The position numbers and the translations under genes are program-made. From Desulforhopalus singaporensis (GTDB lineage: Bacteria; Desulfobacterota; Desulfobulbia; Desulfobulbales; Desulfocapsaceae): a stretch of 32,367 bases of DNA. This document shows, piece after piece, positions 1 to 6,460 of this stretch (position 1 is the first letter of the stretch; each line of letters opens with the position of its first letter). Where the stretch lies: positions 1-32,367 of the forward strand of contig NZ_FNJI01000038.1 of assembly GCF_900104445.1 (NCBI RefSeq), given 5' to 3'. Below the pieces are notes generated by a model. It was not told the origin of the DNA and did no database searches. It worked only from the letters and a program-made list of their open reading frames with translations.

Positions 1-253
1 TCTCTCGCTCCATCTTCAATTGCTTATTTTCTTTGCGAAGGCGCCTGAGTTCTGCTTGCATCGCTGTCATGTTGCCTGATGATGTGAGATCACCTGTTGG
101 TTGCTCAGCTTCTTTCTTCCATCTACCAAGCAGGTTTGCATTTATTCCGAGATTCCTGGCTGCTTCGGCAATGGAATAGCCTTGTTCGGTGATGAGCTTG
201 ACCGCCTCATCTTTGAATTCCTCGCTATAGTTTCGTCTGGTTCTTTTGCTCAT
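1..253 (-). CDS. IS3-family transposase OrfA (partial, runs off the left edge)
   Basis: Reading the minus strand from the ATG at 253 gives a protein beginning MSKRTRRNYSEEFKDEAVKL, continuing through a helix-turn-helix (SIAEAARNLGINANLLGRWK) and a leucine-zipper-like charged stretch. This is the DNA-binding OrfA subunit of IS3-type transposases, which works with OrfB made by programmed frameshifting. About 84 codons are visible before the window ends, so the C-terminus and OrfB are not seen. A good ribosome site (GGGAGGT) lies just upstream of the ATG. The gene points out of the window and is unrelated to the metabolic genes; it marks a recent insertion next to an older transposase fragment. 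Identification is by motif reading only. Confidence 0.9.
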   Translation of the reverse strand, partial: MSKRTRRNYSEEFKDEAVKLITEQGYSIAEAARNLGINANLLGRWKKEAEQPTGDLTSSGNMTAMQAELRRLRKENKQLKMERE

Positions 254-301
254 GGATAACCTCCCTTAAGAATTGATATTTCACTCTTAAGAAAGTGTCC
301 A
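1..301 (-). mobile_element. IS3-family insertion sequence, one end
   Basis: The element carries OrfA and appears to end at about 301, where the minus strand starts TGGACACTTTCTTAAG, a terminus of the kind found in several IS3 subgroups. The other end lies outside the window, so the inverted repeat cannot be paired and the target duplication cannot be checked. The end abuts a different OrfB fragment starting near 311, suggesting insertion into or beside an older element. Confidence 0.7.
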
Positions 302-310
302 TTAAATTCC

Positions 311-463
311 TACCACATCATTTATTACAAACTCATGGAAAACGGATGTAAGGTCGGTCGGGAACGGGTTTGTACGCTTCGTAAGCGGGAAGGCTTGCAG
401 GTTACACCAAAGAAGAAAAAGAAACGACGTATCGGTAAAAGTACATCGCAACTGAGCAAGACA
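311..463 (+). pseudogene. IS3-family transposase OrfB fragment
   Basis: One plus-strand frame reads YYKLMENGCKVGRERVCTLR followed by REGLQVTPKKKKKRR and GKSTSQLSK. This matches the N-terminal region of IS3 OrfB integrases, the conserved YGYRRI..L...G..V...RV..L.R..GL segment before the DDE domain. There is no start codon, no DDE catalytic core, and the frame stops at 491 inside regulatory module copy 1. It is a decayed remnant bordered by a newer IS end on the left and the module on the right, so this spot has been rearranged more than once. Confidence 0.75.
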
Positions 464-526
464 GAATTGAACTGCTACCCTTTATAGACGAATTCAAAAA
501 TACAAGATTTCTAGACCCTCTGGCAT

Positions 527-580
527 AAGTGTTGCGTTCCGCACAAGTGTTGCGCTACGCATATGTAGGACGCAACACTT
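527..580. promoter_or_regulatory. Dyad, probable enhancer-binding (UAS) site, copy 1
   Basis: Outer arms AAGTGTTGCG (527-536) and CGCAACACTT (571-580) are perfect inverted repeats, and a third AAGTGTTGCG occurs in direct orientation at 545-554. The dyad starts 149 bp upstream of the sigma-54 -24 element, a usual distance for an enhancer bound by an NtrC-class regulator. No T-tract follows on either strand, which argues against an intrinsic terminator. Binding by the regulator at 14684 is inferred. Confidence 0.65.
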
Positions 581-624
581 TTGCCAGTTGCCTGATATTA
601 CTCCTCGTCTTTTGCGCCCCCGTC

Positions 625-637
625 TAACTATCTGATT
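625..637 (-). promoter_or_regulatory. IHF-like site, copy 1
   Basis: TAACTATCTGATT matches the reverse complement of the IHF consensus WATCARNNNNTTR at every defined position. It lies between the dyad and the sigma-54 promoter, where IHF commonly bends DNA to bring the enhancer-bound regulator to the polymerase. Such short matches arise by chance, but the position is conserved in all three modules. Confidence 0.55.
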
Positions 638-675
638 GTTAATCATAAATAATCCGATGTCTGCCATTATTTTTT

Positions 676-691
676 TTGGCATCTATTTTGC
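676..691 (+). promoter_or_regulatory. Sigma-54 (-24/-12) promoter, copy 1
   Basis: TTGGCATCTATTTTGC keeps the essential GG at -24 and GC at -12 with correct spacing relative to the consensus TTGGCACG-N4-TTGC. Transcription would start near 703 and run into the acyl-CoA dehydrogenase at 988. The identical 16-mer occurs at 16956-16971. Confidence 0.8.
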
Positions 692-765
692 TCCTTCCGA
701 TTTTAACAGCTTGGGAGTGTTGCGTAAATGGTGTAGGAAGGAAAATCGGTCCTAGAACTGAAGAC

Positions 766-824
766 CAGGTAAGACATCCTTCAGAGATGTCTGAAGGACT
801 TTCGCATCAAGATATTTTTACCTG
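766..824 (+). promoter_or_regulatory. Conserved leader RNA hairpin, copy 1
   Basis: The leader can form an outer stem CAGGTAA (766-772) with TTACCTG (818-824) and an inner hairpin CCTTCAGA (778-785) with TCTGAAGG (790-797) and a 4-nt loop. The same structure, with one pair changed to a G-U wobble, is in copy 3 at 28384-28442. No open reading frame explains it. It may be an attenuator, an mRNA stabiliser or the boundary of the duplicated unit. Confidence 0.5.
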
Positions 825-872
825 ATTACCAATCTCAAGCTCAGCTGAAAAAAATCGCAAGTAGATACGCAT

Positions 873-917
873 CTTGGTAACCAAGCGACACGCTGCCAGG
901 TACTTGGTGATCACCAT
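873..917. promoter_or_regulatory. Tandem palindromes, possible operator pair
   Basis: CTTGGTAACCAAG (873-885) and TGGTGATCACCA (905-916) are two perfect palindromes sharing a TTGGT...ACCA core. Their centres are about 31.5 bp apart, close to three helical turns. They lie in the 5' leader between the sigma-54 promoter and the gene at 988. A dimeric repressor could use them, but no candidate is in the window. Confidence 0.35.
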
Positions 918-987
918 ATGTGTCGTGAGGCATGGGTGCAGCCTGACTGTTCAGGGTAGCGCAACCTTCAATAGTGAGAATCGAGAA

Positions 988-2790
988 ATGACTATTCCCT
1001 TCTTTGATCGACGTAATATGAATTTCGTGCTCAACGAGTTACTCGATGTTGAGCAATTAACCAGGTACAACTATTACCAGGAACATTCACAGGAGACCTT
1101 TGACGCAATCATCGAGGTGGCCGAACAGATTGCCAGGGAATATTTTTACCCCCACAATGCCGAATCCGACAAGAATGAACCGGTGATAGTCGACGGCCGG
1201 GTGAAGATTATCCCCGAGGTGAAGGAGGCTATCCAAGTTTTTGCCGAGGCGGGTTTTTTTGCCGGCCACCACAGTGAGGAACTGGGAGGCATCCAGCTGC
1301 CCTGGGTGGTCAACCAGGCATGCCTTTCCATCTTTCAGGCCGCCAATATCGCCACTTCCGGCTATCCTTTTTTGACCATCGCGGCGGCCAATTTGATTGA
1401 GGCTTTCGGCTCGGAAGAGCTGAAGTCCCGCTACCTGCCGCCGATGCTCGACGGGCGCTGTTTCGGCACCATGGCTTTGACCGAGCCGCAGGCCGGCTCC
1501 TCTCTGTCCGATATTACGACCACCGCCGAGTCCACACCTGAAGGGCATTATCTGCTCCGAGGAAATAAAATGTTTATCTCAGGCGGCGAGCATGAATTGT
1601 CGGAGAATATCGTCCATCTGGTTCTTGCGCGCATCAAGGGGGCGCCGGCAGGGGTCAAGGGAATTTCCCTGTTCTTGGTGCCACGTTACCACGTTAATCC
1701 CGACGGCAGCCTCGGCGAACATAACGATGTGGCTCTTTCCGGCCTACTGCACAAGATGGGCTACAGAGGCACCACCTCGACCGCCTTGAACTTTGGTGAA
1801 AACGGCCGTTGCGTGAGTTACCTCATAGGCGAGCCGCACAAAGGGCTTGCCTACATGTTCCAGATGATGAACGAGGCCCGTATCGGTGTTGGGATGGGGG
1901 CAGCAATGCTCGGTTATGCCGGTTACCTCTATTCCCTCGATTACGCCCGCACTCGTCCCCAGGGACGCCTGCCGGGCAACAAGGATCCGCAATCCAAACA
2001 GGTCATGCTTGTCGATCATGCCGATGTCCGACGTATGCTGCTTCAGCAAAAAGCCTACGTGGAAGGTGCCTATGCCCTGGGACTCTATGCGGCCTGGTTG
2101 GTTGACCAGCAGAAGATCTCCCCCGATGAACAGGTCCGCCGCGATTGCGGTCTGCTCCTTGATATTCTCACCCCCATCGTCAAGGCGTGGCCCTCGAAAT
2201 ACTGCCTCAAGGCAAACTATCAAGCCATCCAGATCCTTGGCGGCTACGGCTACACACGCGAATACCCGGTGGAACAGTATTATCGGGACAATCGCCTCAA
2301 TCCCATTCACGAGGGGACCAATGGGATCCAGGCCATCGACCTGCTTGGCCGGAAAGTCTCCTTGTTCAATGCTGCCGCCTTCAAACTGTTGATCAGGGAG
2401 ATTGCAGAAACCGTCAAGCAGGGTAGCGAGGAAGCCTCTCTCAAGGACTGGTCTCGGGAATTACACCAGGCCCTTCAGGTGGTTGAGGAAACTACAGAGG
2501 AGCTGTTGGAGGTGCAGGAGCAGGTTGGGATGGAGGCCTATCTCGCCAACGCCTCCTTGTATCTGGAGATACTGGGACACCTGGTCATGGCCTGGATGTG
2601 GCTGCGTCAGGCAGTGGTCGCAAGCCGCCAAATCGAATCGGCTTCAGCATCGAACCGCAGTTTCTATATGGGGAAGCTGCAGGCCTGCGGGTACTTTTTC
2701 CGATGGGAACTGCCCAAAATCCAATACCAGAGTCGGATACTCAGAGACATGGACCGTACCTGTCTTGACATGAAGGACGAGTGGTTTTAG
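988..2790 (+). CDS. Acyl-CoA dehydrogenase, large (600-aa) class
   Basis: Predicted cytoplasmic FAD enzyme that introduces a 2,3-double bond into an acyl-CoA and passes electrons to Etf. The sequence has the flavin/substrate motif ALTEPQAGSSLSD, the fold through [17 protein letters not shown], and the catalytic-base segment HEGTNGIQAIDLLGRK with the glutamate at about residue 442. A C-terminal extension of about 150 residues places it in the roughly 600-aa class that includes DmdC-like enzymes, not the 380-aa short-chain class. The start at 988 was chosen because the protein then begins MTIPFFDRRNMNFVLNEL, colinear with the paralogue at 17808; the longer frame from 874 adds 38 unlike residues. 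It is the first gene after module copy 1. The substrate is unknown. Confidence 0.9.
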   Translation: MTIPFFDRRNMNFVLNELLDVEQLTRYNYYQEHSQETFDAIIEVAEQIAREYFYPHNAESDKNEPVIVDGRVKIIPEVKEAIQVFAEAGFFAGHHSEELGGIQLPWVVNQACLSIFQAANIATSGYPFLTIAAANLIEAFGSEELKSRYLPPMLDGRCFGTMALTEPQAGSSLSDITTTAESTPEGHYLLRGNKMFISGGEHELSENIVHLVLARIKGAPAGVKGISLFLVPRYHVNPDGSLGEHNDVALSGLLHKMGYRGTTSTALNFGENGRCVSYLIGEPHKGLAYMFQMMNEARIGVGMGAAMLGYAGYLYSLDYARTRPQGRLPGNKDPQSKQVMLVDHADVRRMLLQQKAYVEGAYALGLYAAWLVDQQKISPDEQVRRDCGLLLDILTPIVKAWPSKYCLKANYQAIQILGGYGYTREYPVEQYYRDNRLNPIHEGTNGIQAIDLLGRKVSLFNAAAFKLLIREIAETVKQGSEEASLKDWSRELHQALQVVEETTEELLEVQEQVGMEAYLANASLYLEILGHLVMAWMWLRQAVVASRQIESASASNRSFYMGKLQACGYFFRWELPKIQYQSRILRDMDRTCLDMKDEWF

Positions 2791-3131
2791 GCAGATAAGA
2801 TCTGCGGAAACGATTTTTGTGCCGCAAAAGGAGGGTGGTCTATGCGTGTTAACAGCTTGTTGAGCCTTACAGGTTTTTAGAGGTATTGCCACAAGTTACA
2901 ACAAAAAATAATACAATTTGAAGACGTCAACCATTCCGGCATTTAAACGGCCTTTGATTTCAGGAGGGTTGTCCATGTAATGCCCCGTGGCATCCGTGTT
3001 GCGATGTTATATGTCAAATCCGGGTAGCAACAACTATAATGGAAAAAACGGAAAAAAAGCACGGTTGAAGAATACTAGCCGCAGGGAACAACCAAACGTG
3101 GCAACACATAAAACAAGTAGGAGGCAAACTG
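2791..3131 (+). other. Intergenic gap of 341 bp
   Basis: No real gene is recognisable. It holds a small hairpin right after the stop (GCAGAT 2791-2796 with ATCTGC 2800-2805), a 12-codon frame with a strong ribosome site (2842-2880), and a minimal start-stop ATGTAA behind AGGAGGG (2975-2980). A TGTTGC/GCAACA dyad is listed separately. The next gene has its own site AGGAGG at about 3120. Confidence 0.6.
2997..3107. promoter_or_regulatory. TGTTGC-type elements resembling the module dyad
   Basis: GTGTTGCG at 2997-3004 followed by ATATGT and then GCAACA at 3027-3032 resembles the inner part of the module copy 1 dyad. Another GCAACAC is at 3101-3107. No sigma-54 -24/-12 element was found between here and the carboxylase gene, so this may be an auxiliary or degenerate binding site, or chance. 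Confidence 0.3.
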
Positions 3132-6100
3132 ATGAAGAGGATCTTAATTGCCAATCGGGGTGAAGTTGCGATTCGCATAATCCGGGCAGCTCGGCAGTTA
3201 GGTATAGAGACGGTTGCGGTAAGTGCAAAGGATGATGTGAATGCACTGCACTTCTGTTATGCAGATCAATCGTACGAACTGCCAGCGGCAGGTGCCGCTG
3301 CCTACCTTGATCACCAGGCACTGATTGATGTTGCCCTGAAGACGGGCTGTTCTGCAGTACACCCAGGTTATGGCTTTTTGAGTGAAAATGCAGACTTTGC
3401 CCGAAGTTGCGCCGCTCAAAGCATCCGCTTTATTGGACCGGCGCCGGAGATTCTCGATCTGTTTGGTAGTAAAGTAAAGGCCTTGCAGCTGGCTCATGAG
3501 GTCGATGTTCCGGTTATGCCGGGCACGTCAGAGCCCACCAGCCTTGACGCAGCACGAACCTTTGCAGAAGAGCATGGCGCAGTCATGCTTAAAGCCTTGG
3601 CTGGTGGCGGTGGCCGGGGAATGCGCGTTGTTCTTGATCCGAGCGAGTTGGAAGAAGCCTATGAACGTTGTCGTTCCGAGGCGTTGCAAGCATTTGGCAA
3701 TGGCGACCTATACGTTGAAAAACTGTTGATAAAGGCCAGTCATATTGAAGTACAGGTTGTCGGGGATGGTTCCGGTAAGGTTTGCCACCTTTGGGAGCGT
3801 GACTGTACGGTACAACGTCGTCATCAGAAGTTGCTTGAGATCGCTCCCAGCCCAACCTTAGACAGAGATCTGCGAGATCGCATTCTGGACGCCGCAGTCC
3901 GTCTGGCGTCACACGTCAAATACGACAATATAGGTACCTTCGAATTCCTGGTTTCGGAGAACAGTTTCTGGTTCATGGAGGCGAATCCTCGTCTGCAGGT
4001 TGAGCACACCGTAACTGAAGAAGTTACCGGAGTCGATCTGGTTCAGACACAGATCCATATTGCATCAGGATTTTCCCTGGAGGACCTTGGATTACAGCAG
4101 CCTCCAGTCCTCAACGGCTTTGCCATTCAGGCAAGGGTCAATCTTGAGGAAATAGCGGTTGATGGCACCACTATACCAAAGGCCGGCTTACTCAAAATAT
4201 TCGCACCACCATCCGGCCCGGGAATTAGAGTGGACACTTATGGTTACAGCGGTTACCAAACCAGCCTCCGTTATGATTCCTTGATTGCCAAGGTGATTGG
4301 CCGAGGCACTGATTTTGTACAAGCCATTGGCAAGGTAGCGGGCGCGCTTAGCGAGTTCCATATTGCCAATATTCCCTCCAACATACCCTTGCTTCGCGCA
4401 ATCCTTGGACATCAGGTGTTTATGAATGGCGACTATAGTACGACTTTCATCTCAGACTACACTCAAGAGTTGCATGAATCCATGGGCAACCTGATAAATA
4501 TTACCCCTCCGTTGACTGTAGAGAGCGATCAGGATTCCAGTGAACATTCTGAGGCGGCTGGGCTGCCTGACGATTACGACCCTGCACATACCATACTCAC
4601 ACCGATGCAAGGCTTCGTTCTTGCCATGGAGGTGGCGGTTGGTGATGAGGTGTGTCAGGGTGATGTTCTCATGGTGATCGAAGCTATGAAAATGGAGCAC
4701 GTGGTGCGAGCAGAGTACGATGGCGTCGTCACTGCAATCTGTGTCAATAAAGGTGATGCGATCAAGGATAAATGCCTTCTGTTAGTTGTTGAACCCAGTG
4801 GCTTGAGCGAACGTTCTTTTGCCCGCAAGCAAACTGCGCCAGCTGATGAAGAGCAGGACTGGAGCGCAGAAGTCGCGGAAATCAATCAACGCTTGCAGTT
4901 TGCCTATGCGATGGGAGGTCCAGATAATGTTGCCAAGCAAAAAGCTAAAGGCAAGCTGACGGCCCGCGAACGCATTGACGCTCTGGCGGATGAGGGCAGT
5001 TTCACCGAGATCGGTGCCTTGACCGGTTTCAGCAAGTATGACGAGAACGGCAATCTGATCTCCCTGCAACCTGCCAATTTTATTGCGGGGCTGGCCAATA
5101 TCGCCGGACAACGGGTCACCCTGGGCGTAGACGATTTCACCCTGAGAGCCGGCTCCGGTGATTCAGCTATCCATGAAAAACAAATCTTCCTGGAAAACTA
5201 TGCCCGCGAAATGCGTTTGCCGGTTGTCCGACTGTTGGACGGTGCTTCCGGCGGAGGCAGTGTGAAGCTGGCCATGGAAAAAGGCTTCCACTATTTACCC
5301 GTCAACCCTGGTTGGGATGCAGTGGTTGAAAACCTGTCTCTGGTCCCAGTGATATCTGCTTGCCTAGGTCCGACTGTTGGGCTCGGTGCAGCAAGATTGG
5401 TCATGTCCCATTTCGCCATTATGGTGCGTGGAACCAGCCAGATATTCAGCGCTGGTCCTCCTGTCGTCAAGGGCACCACCGGTGAAGATATAAGCGCCGC
5501 AGAACTTGGTGGTGCTGATGTTCATGCCAACAACGGCATGGTGGAACGTATCGTGGATTCCGAGACAGAAGCGTTTGAGGCTATTCGCGCCTTCCTCTCC
5601 TATCTGCCGAGAAATGTCGATGAACTGCCAAAGCGTATTGAATGTACTGACCCGGTTGATCGCCGCGACGACAGACTGTTGAAAGCTGTGCCGCACAATG
5701 AGAGAACGCCCTACGATCTGCAGGTAATTCTAGAGTCCATTTTTGATCAAGGCTCCCTGTTTACCTACGCTGAATATGGTGGCTCCACCATCACTGCTCT
5801 GACACGTCTCGATGGCTACCCCGTAGGTGTTCTGGCAAGCAATCCTTTCAAAGGAGCGATCATGTCCGTTGAAGGTGCCCAGGCTCTCACTCGTTTTATC
5901 GACCTGTGCGAGACTTTCCATTTACCAATAGTCAGCCTGACCGACCAGGGAGGGGTGTCTATCGGTTCTGAGGCAGAAAAACTCGGTACCATCCGCTACG
6001 GAGTTCGCGCCATTTCTGCCGTTTACCAAGCCAAGGTTCCTCAGGCCGAGGTAATTTTACGCAGAGTATTTGGCGTTGGCGGCGCGGGCATGGTGAACCG

Positions 6101-6404
6101 TCATCGCGCTGCATCCTGCTGGTCCTGGCCTTCGGGCACCTGGGGGTCACTTCCCTCTAAAGGCGGTATCGAGGCAGCATTTAGGGCCTACCTGAACACC
6201 GTAGAAGATCGTGAAGCCGAATTGGAACGTCTCAATAAGGAGATGGAGAACATTGCGTCGCCCTTTAGAACGGCTGAACATTTCGGCGTTCAGAATATGA
6301 TTGATCCTCGTGATAGCCGTCCACTTCTCTGTGAGTGGGTTAAGGATGCCTATTACCGGTTGCCGCAGATGTTGGGTAAACCTTCGTTTGGTACGCGTCC
6401 ATGA
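3132..6404 (+). CDS. Single-chain biotin-dependent acyl-CoA carboxylase (BC-BCCP-CT fusion)
   Basis: One 1090-aa polypeptide carries all the parts of an acyl-CoA carboxylase. Residues about 1-445 are biotin carboxylase, with KRILIANRGEVA, the ATP loop GGGGRGM and the EANPRLQVEHTVTEEVTG active-site segment. A biotin carrier domain follows with EAMKMEH, the biotinylated lysine being K520. Residues about 580-1090 are the two carboxyltransferase halves (FSAGPPVVKGTTGEDISAAE; RVFGVGGAGMVNRHR). This layout resembles the single-chain long-chain acyl-CoA carboxylases described in actinobacteria. It would add CO2 (ATP and bicarbonate) to an acyl-CoA, or take part in the reverse direction. It lies 56 bp before the ligase at 6461. 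Substrate chain length and branching cannot be deduced. Confidence 0.9.
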   Translation: MKRILIANRGEVAIRIIRAARQLGIETVAVSAKDDVNALHFCYADQSYELPAAGAAAYLDHQALIDVALKTGCSAVHPGYGFLSENADFARSCAAQSIRFIGPAPEILDLFGSKVKALQLAHEVDVPVMPGTSEPTSLDAARTFAEEHGAVMLKALAGGGGRGMRVVLDPSELEEAYERCRSEALQAFGNGDLYVEKLLIKASHIEVQVVGDGSGKVCHLWERDCTVQRRHQKLLEIAPSPTLDRDLRDRILDAAVRLASHVKYDNIGTFEFLVSENSFWFMEANPRLQVEHTVTEEVTGVDLVQTQIHIASGFSLEDLGLQQPPVLNGFAIQARVNLEEIAVDGTTIPKAGLLKIFAPPSGPGIRVDTYGYSGYQTSLRYDSLIAKVIGRGTDFVQAIGKVAGALSEFHIANIPSNIPLLRAILGHQVFMNGDYSTTFISDYTQELHESMGNLINITPPLTVESDQDSSEHSEAAGLPDDYDPAHTILTPMQGFVLAMEVAVGDEVCQGDVLMVIEAMKMEHVVRAEYDGVVTAICVNKGDAIKDKCLLLVVEPSGLSERSFARKQTAPADEEQDWSAEVAEINQRLQFAYAMGGPDNVAKQKAKGKLTARERIDALADEGSFTEIGALTGFSKYDENGNLISLQPANFIAGLANIAGQRVTLGVDDFTLRAGSGDSAIHEKQIFLENYAREMRLPVVRLLDGASGGGSVKLAMEKGFHYLPVNPGWDAVVENLSLVPVISACLGPTVGLGAARLVMSHFAIMVRGTSQIFSAGPPVVKGTTGEDISAAELGGADVHANNGMVERIVDSETEAFEAIRAFLSYLPRNVDELPKRIECTDPVDRRDDRLLKAVPHNERTPYDLQVILESIFDQGSLFTYAEYGGSTITALTRLDGYPVGVLASNPFKGAIMSVEGAQALTRFIDLCETFHLPIVSLTDQGGVSIGSEAEKLGTIRYGVRAISAVYQAKVPQAEVILRRVFGVGGAGMVNRHRAASCWSWPSGTWGSLPSKGGIEAAFRAYLNTVEDREAELERLNKEMENIASPFRTAEHFGVQNMIDPRDSRPLLCEWVKDAYYRLPQMLGKPSFGTRP

Positions 6405-6460
6405 TTGGGAAGGTTGTAAAAAATTCTATAAAAAAACAAGTAGACCAGGAGAACTGAAAA

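Larger units (their letters stand above)
468..827 (+). repeat. Regulatory module copy 1 (regulator tail, dyad, IHF-like site, sigma-54 promoter, leader hairpin)
   Basis: This segment is homologous to 16760-17124 and 27973-28445. It starts with a frame reading TATLYRRIQKYKISRP, which is the C-terminal Fis-type helix of the sigma-54 regulator encoded at 14684-16807, without the rest of the gene. A dyad, an IHF-like site and a sigma-54 promoter follow with the same spacing as in the other copies. Compared with copy 3 it lacks about 116 bp just downstream of the promoter (junction at 724/725), then resumes with the shared leader and ends at TTACCTGATT. It lies upstream of the cluster beginning with the acyl-CoA dehydrogenase at 988. 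The homology is seen directly; the regulatory role is inferred. Confidence 0.85.

Noticed and set aside
1087-1548. Long minus-strand reading frame opposite the acyl-CoA dehydrogenase
   Set aside because: It is the antisense shadow of a clear coding gene, with no family motif. Similar antisense frames in the other genes were rejected on the same ground.
2842-2880. Twelve-codon leader peptide behind AAAGGAGGG
   Set aside because: It has a good ribosome site but no regulatory codon bias or following attenuator; it lies after a finished gene and may be chance.
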